The notes: generated by a model from the letters alone, not told the origin. A stretch of 64,000 nt of DNA from Corynebacterium sp. TAE3-ERU16 (GCF_019209935.1 NZ_JAHUTN010000003.1:1-64000), one strand, 5' to 3'; positions 25,766-37,073 are shown, numbered from the stretch's first letter. Program-made: numbers and translations.

Positions 25766-28627
25766 TCACCCGGAGGTGGTGAGCAGCGGGCGGAGGAACT
25801 GTCCGGTGTAGGAACCCTCCACCCCTGCGACGTCCTCCGGGGTTCCCTCTGCGACGACCCGCCCGCCGCCGGCGCCACCCTCGGGACCCATGTCGACGAT
25901 CCAGTCCGCCGCCTTGATCACGTCGAGATTGTGCTCGATGATGAGCACGCTGTTGCCCTTGTCCACGAGCCCCTGGATCACCAGCATGAGCTTGCGGATG
26001 TCCTCGAAGTGCAGGCCGGTTGTCGGTTCGTCGAGGATGTAGATCGTCCTGCCGTTGGACCGTTTCTGCAGTTCACTCGCGAGCTTGACCCGCTGCGCCT
26101 CCCCACCGGACAGGGTCGTCGCGGACTGTCCGAGACGCACGTATCCGAGGCCGACATCAACCAGCGTGTTCAGGTACCGGTGGATCGAGGTGATCGGCCG
26201 GAAGAACTCCGCGGCCTCACTGATGGGCATGTCGAGCACCTCGGCTATCGACTTTCCCTTGTACCTGACCTCGAGGGTCTCACGGTTGTACCGGGCGCCC
26301 TCGCACACCTCGCACGGCACGTACACGTCCGGCAGGAAGTTCATCTCGATCTTCAGGGTCCCGTCACCACGACAGGCCTCACAACGTCCCCCCTTGACGT
26401 TGAAGGAGAAACGTCCGGGTTTGTATCCGCGGACCTTCGCCTCATTGGTTTCGGCGAACAGGGTGCGGATCTTGTCGAACACCCCGGTGTATGTCGCGGG
26501 ATTCGAACGCGGGGTCCGGCCGATCGGTGACTGATCGACCTGCACGAGTTTGTCCAGGTGCTCGATCCCGTCCACCCGCCTGGCCTTACCGGGAACCTGG
26601 CGGGCCTTGTTCAACCGGTTCGCCAGGACCCTGGCGAGAATCTGGTTGATCAGGGTGGATTTGCCGGAACCCGATACGCCGGTGATGCAGCACAGGACGC
26701 CGAGGGGCAGGTTCACGTCGACGTTGTCGAGGTTGTTCTCCCTGGCACCGACGACGGTGAGCATCCGGTCCCGGTCTATCGCCCTGCGTTCCTCCGGCAC
26801 CCCGAGGACCCGCTCCCCGGAGAGGTACTGCCCGGTCAGGGAATCGGGGCAGTTCCGGATGCCGTCGGGTTCACCCTGGTAGACGATCTCGCCGCCGTAC
26901 TCACCCGCCCTCGGTCCGATGTCCACGAGCCAGTCCGCCGCGTTGATGGTGTCCTCGTCGTGTTCGACGACGATGAGGGTGTTGCCGATGTCCCGGAGAT
27001 GTTCGAGTGTCGTGATCAGGCGCTGGTTGTCGCGCTGGTGGAGACCGATCGACGGTTCATCGAGGACGTAGAGGACGCCCGCCAGACCGGAGCCGATCTG
27101 GGTGGCCAGCCGGATCCGCTGGGCTTCGCCGCCGGAGAGCGTGCCGGCGGCACGGTTGAGTGAGAGATAGTTGAGACCGACGTCCAGCAGGAACTTCAGG
27201 CGCGCCTGGATCTCCCTCAGCACGGCCCCCGCGATCATCTGCTCCCGCCTCCCGAGGGTGAGCGTGTCGAGGAACGCGGCCGCGTCGGCGACCGACAGCT
27301 GGGTGAGGCCCGCGATGGACTGTTCGCCGTGGCTCTCCGAGGCCAGCCTGACCGCGAGGATCTCGGGCTTGAGCCTCGTTCCGGAGCACGTCGGGCACGG
27401 GACCTCCCGCATGTACGACAGGATCCGGTCCTTCTGACTGTCGGAATCGGTCTGGTCCAGTTTGCGCTGGAGATACGGGAGCACTCCCTCGAAGGGGGCG
27501 GTGAAGTTGCGGATCCGACCGTAACGGTTCTTGTACCGGACGCTCACCTGGTGCCTGCTGCCGTGCAGGACGGCCCTGCGCTGCGCCGCGGTCAGCTCAC
27601 TGAAGGGGGTGTTCTCGCTGAAGTCCATCGCCTGCGCGAGACCGGTGAGCAGTTTCCCGAAGTACTTGGTGTTGAAGCCCGTGCTCCACGGCTGGATCGC
27701 CTCGATCAGTGGCGCGTCGGGGTCCGGGACGACGAGGTCGATGTCGACCTCGAGTTTCGTGCCCAGACCGTCGCAGGCGGGGCAGGCACCGTACGGGGAG
27801 TTGAAGGAGAAGCTGCGGGGTTCGAGTTCGTCGACGCCGAGCGGATGGCCGTTCGGGCACGCCATCTTCTCGGAGAACCTCCGGGTCCGGTTCTCGTCCT
27901 CGTCGTCCAGCCCGACGAAATCGAGGATGACGACCCCGTCCGCCAGTCCGAGGGCGGTCTCGACCGAGTCGGTGAGACGCTGCTTCTGACTGGACTTGAC
28001 CTGAAGTCGGTCGACGACGACCTCGATGTCGTGTTTGACCTGTTTCTCGAGCTTCGGCGGATCCGAGAGCTGGTGCACCTCACCGTCGACGCGGACACGT
28101 GAGTACCCCTGTGCCGCGAGATCCGCGAACAGGTCGACGAACTCTCCCTTCCTGGTCCGCACGACCGGTGCGAGAACCTGGAACTTCAGGCCCTGCTCCA
28201 TGTCGAGCACCTGGTCGACGATCTGCTGCGGCGTCTGGCGCTCGATGACCGCGTCGCATTCGGGGCAGTGGGCCGTTCCGGCCCGGGCGTAGAGGAGTCT
28301 GAGGTAGTCGTAGACCTCGGTGATCGTGCCGACGGTGGAACGGGGGTTCCGGTTCGTCGACTTCTGGTCGATGGACACGGCCGGCGAAAGGCCCTCGATG
28401 AAGTCCACGTCCGGTTTGTCCATCTGACCGAGGAACTGCCGGGCGTAGCTGGAGAGCGATTCGACGTAGCGCCGCTGCCCCTCGGCGAAGATCGTGTCGA
28501 AGGCCAGGGAGGACTTTCCGGAGCCCGACAGGCCGGTGAAAACAACCATCGTGTCCCGGGGAAGGTCGATGTCGACCCCCTTGAGATTGTGCTCGCGCGC
28601 TCCGCGCACGATGAGCCGATCAGCCAC
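25766..28627 (-). CDS. uvrA: UvrABC system protein A
   Basis: Damage-recognition ATPase of nucleotide-excision repair. 953 residues from the GTG at 28627 ([19 protein letters not shown]). Two ABC-type ATPase modules are complete: Walker [10 protein letters not shown] near the N-terminus and GVSGSGKST in the second half, and both signature motifs (LSGGEAQR) are present. Zinc-binding cysteine pairs occur in CPECDAVIE and in CEACRGDG...CEVCEG. GGAAGG precedes the start. A -10 TACTGT lies upstream. No full LexA box is seen. Confidence 0.97.
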   Translation of the reverse strand: MADRLIVRGAREHNLKGVDIDLPRDTMVVFTGLSGSGKSSLAFDTIFAEGQRRYVESLSSYARQFLGQMDKPDVDFIEGLSPAVSIDQKSTNRNPRSTVGTITEVYDYLRLLYARAGTAHCPECDAVIERQTPQQIVDQVLDMEQGLKFQVLAPVVRTRKGEFVDLFADLAAQGYSRVRVDGEVHQLSDPPKLEKQVKHDIEVVVDRLQVKSSQKQRLTDSVETALGLADGVVILDFVGLDDEDENRTRRFSEKMACPNGHPLGVDELEPRSFSFNSPYGACPACDGLGTKLEVDIDLVVPDPDAPLIEAIQPWSTGFNTKYFGKLLTGLAQAMDFSENTPFSELTAAQRRAVLHGSRHQVSVRYKNRYGRIRNFTAPFEGVLPYLQRKLDQTDSDSQKDRILSYMREVPCPTCSGTRLKPEILAVRLASESHGEQSIAGLTQLSVADAAAFLDTLTLGRREQMIAGAVLREIQARLKFLLDVGLNYLSLNRAAGTLSGGEAQRIRLATQIGSGLAGVLYVLDEPSIGLHQRDNQRLITTLEHLRDIGNTLIVVEHDEDTINAADWLVDIGPRAGEYGGEIVYQGEPDGIRNCPDSLTGQYLSGERVLGVPEERRAIDRDRMLTVVGARENNLDNVDVNLPLGVLCCITGVSGSGKSTLINQILARVLANRLNKARQVPGKARRVDGIEHLDKLVQVDQSPIGRTPRSNPATYTGVFDKIRTLFAETNEAKVRGYKPGRFSFNVKGGRCEACRGDGTLKIEMNFLPDVYVPCEVCEGARYNRETLEVRYKGKSIAEVLDMPISEAAEFFRPITSIHRYLNTLVDVGLGYVRLGQSATTLSGGEAQRVKLASELQKRSNGRTIYILDEPTTGLHFEDIRKLMLVIQGLVDKGNSVLIIEHNLDVIKAADWIVDMGPEGGAGGGRVVAEGTPEDVAGVEGSYTGQFLRPLLTTSG

Positions 28628-28713
28628 TGGCTTCGGTACCTTCCGTTGGACGTGTTGAGGGCAAACAGTATCGAACATATCAACGACTGGATTGTTTGGC
28701 TACTCTGGTCGGC

Positions 28714-29316
28714 ATGTCCCATGAAGTCACCTTGCGCTCCCTGTCCGTGTCCGAGATGGACAACAACTGCTACTTCCTCTTCGCCGGCGACCGGGCCCTG
28801 CTGATCGACGCCGCGGACGACGCCGAGCGGTTGATCGCGTTCGCCGCCGAACACGACGCGCGGATCACCGGCGTCGTCACCACCCACCGGCACTGGGACC
28901 ACGTCCGGGCCCTGCCCGATGTCCTCAGGGCGACCGGAGCCACGCACTACTCGTCGTCGCTGGACGCCCCGGCTCTTCCCTCCGACGTCGACGTCGAGCT
29001 CGACCACGGAGGAACGCTCGACTGGGAGGGCATGACCTTCCCGGTCGTCGTTCTGCGGGGCCACACCCCTGGCGGGCTCTGCGTGGAGGCCACGCTCGAC
29101 GGCACGAAACACCTGTTCGTCGGCGACAGCCTATTTCCGGGTGGCGTCGGGAAGACGAACGGTGACGGCGACTTCCGGAGGCTCCTGTGCGATGTCTCGA
29201 CCCGCGTCTTCGACGTCTACCCGGACGACACCGTCATCCATCCGGGCCACGGCGACGGAACGACGGTCGGAGCCGAACGCCCGAAGCTGCGGGAGTGGAG
29301 TGAACGCGGCTGGTGA
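28714..29316 (+). CDS. Metallo-beta-lactamase-fold hydrolase (glyoxalase II-like)
   Basis: A 200-residue cytoplasmic hydrolase. The metal motif THRHWDH supplies His58, His60, Asp62 and His63; further ligands are in GHTPGG, GDSLFPGG and HPGHGDGTT. The short length and GHTPGG motif fit small glyoxalase II-like thioesterases, but the substrate is not known. TACTCT ends seven bases before the ATG with no ribosome site, so the mRNA is likely leaderless. It is divergent from uvrA. Confidence 0.9.
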   Translation: MSHEVTLRSLSVSEMDNNCYFLFAGDRALLIDAADDAERLIAFAAEHDARITGVVTTHRHWDHVRALPDVLRATGATHYSSSLDAPALPSDVDVELDHGGTLDWEGMTFPVVVLRGHTPGGLCVEATLDGTKHLFVGDSLFPGGVGKTNGDGDFRRLLCDVSTRVFDVYPDDTVIHPGHGDGTTVGAERPKLREWSERGW

Positions 29317-29459
29317 CGGCGAGTACTTCCGTGTGCACCTCACCGCGGGAAACCGGTAGGATTGGCGGACAGTCGCACGTCGCGCCCGTCGCCCGTCATC
29401 CCGGCGGGCCGGAGAACGGCGTGCCGGACCCGGTACTCAACCAAGGAGCCAAGTAACCC

Positions 29460-30278
29460 ATGATCCGCAAGCTCGCCCGACCGATGCTAGCTTCCGTGTA
29501 CATCGCGGACGGCGTCGACACCCTCGCCAACACCGAGGCACACGTGGAAGGCACCGGGTCGGTCATCGACCGGCTGCGCGGCGTCCTGCCGCGGCAGTAC
29601 GCCGCGCTCGTGCCCACCGACCCCGAGCTCGTCACCCGGGGCCTCGGGGTCACCAAGGTCGGCGCAGGCAGCATGCTGGCGCTCGGCAAGTTCCCGCGCC
29701 TTTCCGCCCTGACCCTCGCGATCACCGCCATCCCGACGATTCTCGCCCGGCACGCGTTCTGGGAGGCGGACGACAGCCAGGAGAAGAGCGCCCGCCGTTC
29801 CGGTTTCCTCACCTCCATCGCCCTCCTCGGTGGTCTGTTCATCACCACCGCGGACACCCAGGGCAAGCCCGGTATCGCCTGGCGCACGAAGCACGCCGCG
29901 AAGGTGACCAACAAGAAGGTCCAGAAGGCGCTTCCGACCAAGTCCGAGACCGAGAAGTTCGCGGAGACCGCCTCCGAGCAGGCCTCCGCACTCGCCGAGT
30001 CGACCCGTGGATTCTTCGGTGAAGCCACCGAAAAGGCTTCGGAGTACATCGAGGCCGCACAGGAGTACTTCGAGGACAACAAGGACGACTGGCTGAAGGC
30101 CGCGGAGTCCAACGCCGAGACCGCCAAGAAGCGGGCCGTCAAGCTCGCCGGCCAGGCGCAGGAGCGCGCCGATGAGGCACGGAAGAACGCCTCCAGGAAC
30201 GCCGCGAAGTACCAGAAGGAAGCCGACAAGGCCGCCAAGAAGGCCAAGAAGAAGTGGGGCAAGAAGCTGGACATCTGA
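29460..30278 (+). CDS. DoxX-family membrane protein with long helical tail
   Basis: 272 residues. Residues 1-130 form a DoxX-like four-helix membrane domain (starts MIRKLARPMLASVYIADGVD, with GLGVTKVGAGSMLALGKFPR). Residues from about 140 to the end are hydrophilic and rich in Ala, Glu and Lys, in a heptad- or 11-residue-like pattern ending in KKAKKKWGKKLDI; this tail is far longer than in ordinary DoxX proteins. AAGGAG lies 12 bases before the ATG, and a -10 TAGGAT is at about 29357. Confidence 0.85.
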   Translation: MIRKLARPMLASVYIADGVDTLANTEAHVEGTGSVIDRLRGVLPRQYAALVPTDPELVTRGLGVTKVGAGSMLALGKFPRLSALTLAITAIPTILARHAFWEADDSQEKSARRSGFLTSIALLGGLFITTADTQGKPGIAWRTKHAAKVTNKKVQKALPTKSETEKFAETASEQASALAESTRGFFGEATEKASEYIEAAQEYFEDNKDDWLKAAESNAETAKKRAVKLAGQAQERADEARKNASRNAAKYQKEADKAAKKAKKKWGKKLDI

Positions 30279-30292
30279 TCCGGCCCCTCACC

Positions 30293-30332
30293 CGACGCCC
30301 CGCCCACCGGAACCCCGGTCGGCGGGGCGTCG
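30293..30332 (+). terminator. Hairpin after the DoxX gene
   Basis: A perfect 12-base inverted repeat, CGACGCCCCGCC (30293-30304) and GGCGGGGCGTCG (30321-30332), begins 15 bases after the stop. It lacks a T-run but is a strong GC stem. Confidence 0.6.
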
Positions 30333-30481
30333 CACGTCCGGCGGGCGCGAGCGGGGATGGACCCGCCCGGTCCGCGTAACTAGAGTTGTCCCCTACCGTT
30401 CCTTCACCGGTTTTTTGTCGCCCAGCACCCCGAGCGGACCGCCGCGTCGGGACCTCGAGAATCTCCCCAGGAGTATCAGTC

Positions 30482-32770
30482 GTGCAGAACCGCCCCCTCC
30501 CACCGCACCAGGAAGAACACGGGGACCCGGAGATCGCAACCGAGCAGGAGTACACGGACATGCTCTTCGCTCGGCTCGACACGGAGGTCGCACAGTCCAA
30601 TGAGCGGCTGCGGGAGGTAATGAAGCGGGTCGACGCCGCGAATCCGGATGCAGAAGCCCTCGTCCAACGCGAAACCGAGTATCACGCACTCAACGCCCGG
30701 TTGGACCGGTTGAATCTAGCTCAGCTGGGGCTCGTCTTCGGTCGGATCGACGTGGCCGACGGGGATGCGGAGAATCCGGTTCCCGGGGCACCCGGTCTGG
30801 ACCGCCGCTACATCGGCAGGATGGGGCTCGATGCCCGGGAGGAGGGGTACCGCACACTCCTGCTCGACTGGCGAGCCCCCATGGCCCGCCCGTTCTATCT
30901 GGCCACCACCGCACAGCCGGAGGGTGTGACGGTCCGTCGCCACATCCGGACCAGCGGGCGGACCGTGACCGGTGTGGACGATGAACGGCTCTCGGCATCC
31001 CCGACGGATGGGAAGACGACTGAAACGCGGAGCGGGGTCGGCAGCGAGTCCGCCCTCCTGTCCGTGCTGACGGCACCCCGGACGGGTCACATGGTCGACA
31101 TCGTCGAGACCATTCAGCGGGAGCAGGACGAGATCATCCGTGACCGGACCCGCGGTGTGATGGTGGTGGAGGGGGGTCCCGGGACCGGTAAGACAGCCGT
31201 GGCGCTCCACCGCGTCGCGTGGCTGCTCTACACCTGGCGGGAGCAGCTTGCGGCCACCGGCGTCCTCATCATCGGGCCGAACCGGACCTTCCTGGACTAC
31301 ATCTCCCGCGTGCTTCCCGAGCTGGGTGAGACCGGCGTCGTGCTCTCCACCATCGGTGAACTGTACCCGGGGGTGACCCCGACAGCCACGGACTCACTGC
31401 TCACCCGGGAGATCAAGGGGTCGGAGGAGATGACGGTCATCCTCGCCGAGGCGGTCAAGGCCCACCAGACACTCCCCGAGACGCCGGTCGTGCTGAAGGT
31501 GGAGGGCATCGGACTCACGCTCACCCCGGCGATGGTGAAGAAGTCGAGGACGCGGGCCCGCCGCTCCCGCCGCCCCCACAACCTGGCGCAGCCGATCTTC
31601 CGGGAGCATCTCATCGGGCAGCTGGCCGAGCAGCTCGCGGAGAAGATCGGTGCCGACCCGCTCGGTGGGAACAACCTCCTGGGCGGCGGGGACGTCGCAC
31701 AGCTGCACGAGGATCTCGAGGAGGAGCGGACGGTGGTCGACGCCGTGGAGGCGTACTGGCCGTTGCTCGACCCCGGAGCCGTACTGGACGATCTGCTCAC
31801 GGACGAGTCCGCGATCGCCGTGGCTGCCGCCGGATACGACGACGAGACCCGCCGGGCGCTGCTCCGGGCTCCGGGTTCGCCGTGGACGACGTCGGACGCG
31901 GCACTTCTCGACGAACTCGCGGAACGGCTCGGTATGCCCGACCCGGAGTCCGCGCGTGAGGCCGCCGACCGGAAGTGGCGCGAACAGGTCGAGGACGCCC
32001 AGGAGGCCCTCGACATCCTCAGTTCCTCGGCGTCATCGGATCTCGATGACGGTTTCGAGGCGGAGATCCTCTCCGCCCACGACGTCGTCGACGCGGAGAC
32101 ACTCGCCGAACGGCAGCGGATCCGGGACACGCGCACCACGGCGGAACGCGCCCGGATGGATCACACCTGGGCCTACGGTCACGTCATCGTCGACGAGGCA
32201 CAGGAACTGTCGCCGATGGAGTGGCGCATGGTGATGCGCCGGTGCCCGTCCCGGTGGATGACCCTTGTCGGTGACACCGCCCAGACCGGGTCTCCGGCCG
32301 GAGTCGACTCCTGGACCGAGACCCTCGCGCCGTACGTGCACAGCCGGTTCCACCGGCACGAGCTGACGGTGAACTACCGGACGCCCCGGGACATCGCCGA
32401 TGTGGCGGACGCGCTGCTGCCGATAATCGCTCCCGGTCACACCCCGGCGACCGCGATCCGGGACACCGGCCAGGGGGTCAGATTCCTGGCGGCCGGGACC
32501 GATCCGGCGACGGTGGCCGGTGAGCTGGCGGAGCGGGACCCCGAGCGGACCTCGGTCATCATCGCCCCCGATGACGGGCAGGTGCCGGGGAGCACCACGG
32601 TGGCGGGTGTCAAGGGTCTCGAGTTCGACCACGTCGTCATCCTGGACCCCGCGGGCATCGTGGAACAGTCGCCCCAGGGTTGGCAGGACCTCTACGTCGC
32701 GTACACCCGTGCCACCCAGTCACTGACGGTCATCGGGCGGCCACCCCACGAGGACAGCGTCGTGGGGTGA
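30482..32770 (+). CDS. HelD-like superfamily 1 helicase/ATPase
   Basis: A 762-residue UvrD-like ATPase of the HelD type, which binds RNA polymerase and helps recycle stalled complexes. The N-terminus has a charged coiled coil (about residues 20-80), the part that enters the polymerase channel in studied HelD proteins. Walker A GGPGTGKT is near residue 231, Walker B VDEAQE near 570, and NYRTPRDIADVADALLP follows. The C-terminal segment ends with the motif VAYTRATQSLTVIG. The GTG at 30482 has AGGAG eight bases upstream. The -10 TAGAGT is at 30381-30386. Confidence 0.9.
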   Translation: MQNRPLPPHQEEHGDPEIATEQEYTDMLFARLDTEVAQSNERLREVMKRVDAANPDAEALVQRETEYHALNARLDRLNLAQLGLVFGRIDVADGDAENPVPGAPGLDRRYIGRMGLDAREEGYRTLLLDWRAPMARPFYLATTAQPEGVTVRRHIRTSGRTVTGVDDERLSASPTDGKTTETRSGVGSESALLSVLTAPRTGHMVDIVETIQREQDEIIRDRTRGVMVVEGGPGTGKTAVALHRVAWLLYTWREQLAATGVLIIGPNRTFLDYISRVLPELGETGVVLSTIGELYPGVTPTATDSLLTREIKGSEEMTVILAEAVKAHQTLPETPVVLKVEGIGLTLTPAMVKKSRTRARRSRRPHNLAQPIFREHLIGQLAEQLAEKIGADPLGGNNLLGGGDVAQLHEDLEEERTVVDAVEAYWPLLDPGAVLDDLLTDESAIAVAAAGYDDETRRALLRAPGSPWTTSDAALLDELAERLGMPDPESAREAADRKWREQVEDAQEALDILSSSASSDLDDGFEAEILSAHDVVDAETLAERQRIRDTRTTAERARMDHTWAYGHVIVDEAQELSPMEWRMVMRRCPSRWMTLVGDTAQTGSPAGVDSWTETLAPYVHSRFHRHELTVNYRTPRDIADVADALLPIIAPGHTPATAIRDTGQGVRFLAAGTDPATVAGELAERDPERTSVIIAPDDGQVPGSTTVAGVKGLEFDHVVILDPAGIVEQSPQGWQDLYVAYTRATQSLTVIGRPPHEDSVVG

Positions 32771-32795
32771 CCGCCCGGGCGGAGGTGGGATCGCG

Positions 32796-33236
32796 TCAGT
32801 TGACGGTGTGCACGATCATGACGTCGCACTGCGACTGGCGGGCGACATCGGCGGGGACGGAACCCAGCAGGCGACCCGTGAGCGAGTTGATCCCGCGGTT
32901 TCCGACGACGAGCAGGTCGGCGTCGTGCTCATTGACGATGGCCATGAGGGCCTCCACCGGAGTGCCGGGCTTGATGGCGGTCTCCACGTTCGTGCAGCCG
33001 ATCTTCCGGGCCGCTTCAGCGGCGGCGTCGAGGTTCCGCTGTGCGGGATCGTCGCCGAGGACGGTGACGGAATCCTTGCGCAGTGTCTTCGACGCCTGCT
33101 CCTCGGACTCGTAGTACGCGCAACCGACGATCAGAGTGGCGTCGAAGGCCGCGGCGATCGCCGCGGCCCGCTCGACCGCTAGCATCGACGACTTCGAGCC
33201 GTCCGTTCCGACGACGATCTTGGTGTAGTCACTCAT
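32796..33236 (-). CDS. Universal stress protein (UspA family)
   Basis: A 146-residue cytoplasmic Usp domain protein. The Rossmann-like fold has the ATP-binding pattern G-x2-G-x9-G-S (GNRGINSLTGRLLGS) and ends in VMIVHT. It is adjacent to uvrB, as in C. glutamicum as I recall. Convergent with the HelD-like gene after 25 bases, which contain the palindrome CCGCCCGGGCGG. A -10 TACAAT is at 33340-33335 on the minus strand. Confidence 0.93.
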   Translation of the reverse strand: MSDYTKIVVGTDGSKSSMLAVERAAAIAAAFDATLIVGCAYYESEEQASKTLRKDSVTVLGDDPAQRNLDAAAEAARKIGCTNVETAIKPGTPVEALMAIVNEHDADLLVVGNRGINSLTGRLLGSVPADVARQSQCDVMIVHTVN

Positions 33237-33343
33237 GGTGAACCTTCCGATGGGGTATCAGGGGGTGATGCTCCGGTCGGCCGGTTCCACGTCAGTCCGC
33301 GGGCCGACCGTAACCGAGGTCTTTCTTCCCGTCCATTGTAGGC

Positions 33344-33376
33344 AAAAGAGTGCGGGCCCCGTGGAAGGTACCGCAC
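33344..33376 (-). terminator. Intrinsic terminator of uvrB
   Basis: Stem GTGCGG (33350-33355) and CCGCAC (33371-33376), followed on the minus strand by TCTTTT. It begins just after the uvrB stop and precedes the usp promoter. Confidence 0.6.
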
Positions 33377-33391
33377 CCGGAGGTCCGAACG

Positions 33392-35497
33392 TCAGATTCC
33401 GGCCTCCTTCATGCCACGCAGTTCCTTCTTCAGGTCCGCGATCTCGTCCCGCAGGCGTCCGGCGAGCTCGAACTTCAGCTCGCGGGCGGCGGCGGACATC
33501 TGCGCGGTCAGATCGTCGATGAGAGTCTGCACCTCCCGCCGGGGCATCGAAGAGACGTCGGGCCTGTCGACGAGCGCCGCATCCCCGGTCGCTGAGGCAC
33601 GCCGCTCCCCGTCGTCACCGGTGTTCTCGTACACCTGGTCCAGGATGTCGGCGATCTTCTTGCGCAGCGGCTGCGGATCAACGCCGTGAGCCTCGTTGTA
33701 CGCGATCTGCTTCTCCCGGCGGCGCTCCGTCTCGTCGATGGCGCGCTGCATGGATTCGGTGACGCTGTCGGCGTACATGTGGACCTCCCCGGCGACGTTT
33801 CGGGCGGCACGCCCGATGGTCTGGATCAGCGATGTCGTCGAGCGCAGGAAACCCTGCTTGTCGGCGTCGAGGATGGCGACGAGCGACACCTCGGGCAGGT
33901 CGAGGCCCTCGCGCAGGAGGTTGATGCCCACGAGCACGTCGTACTCCCCCAGCCGCAGCTGGCGCAGCAGCTCGACGCGCTGCAGGGTGTCGATGTCGCT
34001 GTGCAGGTAGCGGACCCGGATACCGTGCTCCAGGAGGTAGTCGGTGAGATCCTCCGCCATCCGTTTGGTCAGGGTGGTCACGAGCACCCGTTCCTGCCTG
34101 GCGGTGCGCTGGTTTACCTCGTCGATGAGGTCGTCGATCTGCCCCTTCGTCGGTTTGACGACGATCTTCGGGTCCACCAGGCCGGTCGGTCGGATCACCT
34201 GCTCGACGAACTCGCCGCCGGAGGCCGTCAGCTCATAGGTGCCCGGGGTGGCGGACATGTAGACGCACTGTCCCTTCCGGGCGTCGAACTCCTCCCAGGT
34301 CAGCGGCCGGTTGTCCAGGGCACTGGGGAGGCGGAAGCCGAAGTCGACGAGGTTACGCTTCCGGGACATGTCACCCTCGAACATCCCGCCGATCTGCGGG
34401 ACCGTGACGTGGGACTCGTCGATGATGGTGAGGAAGTCCTCCGGGAAGTAGTCGATCAGTGTGGCCGGCGCGGATCCAGCCGCGCGGCCGTCGATGTGCC
34501 TCGAGTAGTTCTCGATACCGGAGCAGAACCCGACCTGCTCGATCATCTCGAGATCGTATTCGGTGCGCATCCGCAGCCGCTGCGCCTCCAGCAGCTTGCC
34601 GCGGTTCTCCAGGTCGGCGAGCCGGTCGGCGAGCTCCTCCTTGATCGCGGCCACCGCCTTCTCCATGCGTTCGGGGCCCGCCACGTAGTGCGTCGCCGGG
34701 AAGATCCGCAGCTCCTCCACGTTCCGGACCACATCGCCGGTCAACGGGTGGATGTAGTACAGCGAATCGATCTCGTCGCCGAAGAACTCGACCCGCACGG
34801 CGAGTTCCTCGTAGGCGGGGATGATGTCGACGGTGTCCCCCTTCGCCCGGAAGGTACCCCGGGTGAACGCGACGTCGTTGCGCGCGTACTGGATGTCGAC
34901 CAGCAGCCGCAGGAACCGGTCACGGTCGATCTCGTCCCCCACTCTCAGGACCACGGACCGGTCCAGGTAGCTCTGCGGCGTACCCAGGCCGTAGATGCAC
35001 GACACCGAGCTCACAACGACAACGTCACGGCGGGACAGCAGCGCCGATGTAGCGGAGTGCCGGAGGCGCTCGACGTCCTCGTTGATCGAGGAGTCCTTCT
35101 CGATGTAGGTGTCCGTCTGCGCGATGTACGCCTCCGGCTGGTAGTAGTCGTAGTAGCTGACGAAGTACTCGACGGCATTGTTGGGCAGCAGCTGCCGCAG
35201 CTCGTTGGCCAGCTGAGCCGCCAGTGTCTTGTTCGGCGCCATCACCAGCGTCGGGCGCTGCACCTGCTCGATCAACCAGGCCGCGGTCGCTGATTTACCA
35301 GTGCCCGTGGCACCCAGGAGCACGACGTCCCGTTCCCCCTTCTCCAACCGGTCCCTCAGGGCGGCGATCGCTGCCGGCTGATCGCCCGCGGGTTCGTAGT
35401 CGGAGATCACCTCGAAGGTGGCGGCGGTGCGCTCGACCTCACCGACGGGCCGGTGCTCGGAATGGGAGAGGACGGGTTGTTCAGCAGCGAAAGCCAT
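33392..35497 (-). CDS. uvrB: UvrABC system protein B
   Basis: Central helicase-like subunit of excision repair, 701 residues. Walker A is [13 protein letters not shown]. The beta-hairpin region [21 protein letters not shown] is intact, as are the DESHVT box and the helicase motifs to RAARN. The C-terminal UVR domain (about residues 655-690) binds UvrC. The ATG at 35497 is chosen because -10 TAGACT (35510-35505) ends seven bases upstream, a leaderless arrangement; an upstream start at 35515 would overlap the -10. Confidence 0.97.
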   Translation of the reverse strand: MAFAAEQPVLSHSEHRPVGEVERTAATFEVISDYEPAGDQPAAIAALRDRLEKGERDVVLLGATGTGKSATAAWLIEQVQRPTLVMAPNKTLAAQLANELRQLLPNNAVEYFVSYYDYYQPEAYIAQTDTYIEKDSSINEDVERLRHSATSALLSRRDVVVVSSVSCIYGLGTPQSYLDRSVVLRVGDEIDRDRFLRLLVDIQYARNDVAFTRGTFRAKGDTVDIIPAYEELAVRVEFFGDEIDSLYYIHPLTGDVVRNVEELRIFPATHYVAGPERMEKAVAAIKEELADRLADLENRGKLLEAQRLRMRTEYDLEMIEQVGFCSGIENYSRHIDGRAAGSAPATLIDYFPEDFLTIIDESHVTVPQIGGMFEGDMSRKRNLVDFGFRLPSALDNRPLTWEEFDARKGQCVYMSATPGTYELTASGGEFVEQVIRPTGLVDPKIVVKPTKGQIDDLIDEVNQRTARQERVLVTTLTKRMAEDLTDYLLEHGIRVRYLHSDIDTLQRVELLRQLRLGEYDVLVGINLLREGLDLPEVSLVAILDADKQGFLRSTTSLIQTIGRAARNVAGEVHMYADSVTESMQRAIDETERRREKQIAYNEAHGVDPQPLRKKIADILDQVYENTGDDGERRASATGDAALVDRPDVSSMPRREVQTLIDDLTAQMSAAARELKFELAGRLRDEIADLKKELRGMKEAGI

Positions 35498-35603
35498 GGC
35501 CACGAGTCTACCCACCGGTACCGGGATCCTGTCCCGCGCGGTCCCGCGCGGATCACACCGGGCGACTGGCGGGGCGGCTCAGGCACCGGCTAGCGTGAGA
35601 CGC

Positions 35604-37073
35604 ATGAGCGGATCACACGACGGTCGACGGTTCGGGAGGAGACTCGCCCCGCTGGCCGCCATCGCGGTGACGGGACCGTTTCTCTCCGTTGCCGCTCCCG
35701 CGGCGGTTGCTGCCGGCGGCCCGTGTGTGCCCGACCACCGGCAGCAACCGCTGACCGGGAAACCCGCCGGGTCAGCGAAATCCCGGACCCCGGACTCGCC
35801 GAACGGAGGGTCCGGCGGTCCCTGGGCCGCCGGGACCGACGATGGCCCACCGTGGCTGAAAGGCCGCCCGGGGCAGTTGCCGATCATCAGGGGACACACC
35901 GAGGCGCTGCAGCTCATCACCGGCCCCGGGTCCCCCGGCAGGACCGACCACGCCTTCGGCGTGGCGGGAACGGATCTCGGTGTCGCCCTGTCGGACACCG
36001 GGGGCAGGCTGATGCTGGTGTTCGGCGACACGGTGGCCTGCGACGACTCTGCCCCGGACTGGCGCAGCAACACACTCGTGCGGACCCGGGATCTCGAATA
36101 CGGCGACGGGTTCGACATCGACGAGGCCCTGACGGAGGACGGATGGTCGGAACGGGGCCGCGCCGTGGAGTTCATCGACACACCGAGGGACCCGGGTCGC
36201 GAACGGACGGTCGTCCCCACCGGTGCGATCACCGTGCGAGGGATCCACTACGTGGATTACGTGTCGGTCCGTGACTGGGGTGACCCCGGTGAATGGACGA
36301 CGAACTACGCGGGCACGGTCCGCTCGGACGACGGTGTCGACTGGACCCTGGTCGAGGAGTCCCTCCGCACCGGTGATCGGCCCTCCGCGCAGACCCGGGT
36401 GGCCGGACTCCCGCGCTTCCGGGACGGCGACGAGAAGCTCCAGATGTCCGCGTTCATCGAACATGACGGATATGTGTACCGCTTCAGTACCCCGTCGGGA
36501 CGCGACGGTTCCGCGATCCTCGGTCGGGCTCCGGTGGACGACTTCCCCGACGAGAGCGCCTTCACCTACTTCGACGGTGAGAACTGGTTCTCCCCCGGTG
36601 ACCGGAATCCGGACACCGGCGTCGAGCTCGGCCTTGACGCCGCCGCCACGGTCATCGAGAACCCGGTTTCGGGGCTCTCCGTGACCTGGAACGAGCATCT
36701 CGGCAGGTTTATCGCGCTCCATCAGACGGGTGAGGGCCTCGTACTCCGGACCGCGGAGGCACTGACGGGGCCGTGGAGCGGGGAACGCATGGTGCTCGAT
36801 ACCGGGACCGTCCGTGATCTCCACGGTGGTTTCATCCTCCCGGGGGACTCCGGTCGTGACCTGTACTTCGTCGCGACGACATGGAGCAACTACAACGTCC
36901 TGCTGATGCGCACCGATCTCGATGAGCTTCTCGGGCCGGATTCGGCGGAGCGTCCGGACAGCAGGGGGCGGATCTCCCGCACCGGTCCGGGACCGGCCGC
37001 CGGCCGGGACTACGATCCGTCCCGTGATGACGGTCTCGAGGCCGTCGGGGTGGTCGACTACCGCGATCAGTGA
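35604..37073 (+). CDS. Secreted DUF4185-type protein
   Basis: 489 residues with a signal peptide (twin-Arg-containing RRFGRRLAPLAAIAVTG, likely cut after the AVAA region near residue 37). The mature part resembles DUF4185, a five-bladed-propeller-like domain: GVAGTDLGVAL and LMLVFGDTVACDD near its start, and repeated DG/W-rich blades. Related proteins are found outside the cell in Actinobacteria; the substrate is unknown. TAGCGT ends seven bases before the ATG. The stop overlaps that of coaE by seven bases, tail to tail. Confidence 0.85.
   Translation: MSGSHDGRRFGRRLAPLAAIAVTGPFLSVAAPAAVAAGGPCVPDHRQQPLTGKPAGSAKSRTPDSPNGGSGGPWAAGTDDGPPWLKGRPGQLPIIRGHTEALQLITGPGSPGRTDHAFGVAGTDLGVALSDTGGRLMLVFGDTVACDDSAPDWRSNTLVRTRDLEYGDGFDIDEALTEDGWSERGRAVEFIDTPRDPGRERTVVPTGAITVRGIHYVDYVSVRDWGDPGEWTTNYAGTVRSDDGVDWTLVEESLRTGDRPSAQTRVAGLPRFRDGDEKLQMSAFIEHDGYVYRFSTPSGRDGSAILGRAPVDDFPDESAFTYFDGENWFSPGDRNPDTGVELGLDAAATVIENPVSGLSVTWNEHLGRFIALHQTGEGLVLRTAEALTGPWSGERMVLDTGTVRDLHGGFILPGDSGRDLYFVATTWSNYNVLLMRTDLDELLGPDSAERPDSRGRISRTGPGPAAGRDYDPSRDDGLEAVGVVDYRDQ

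Noticed and set aside
28660..28690. Possible LexA (SOS) box upstream of uvrA (TCGAACATAT)
   Set aside because: Only the first half-site fits; the second half (CAACGA) does not match GTTCGA, so damage control of uvrA is not supported.
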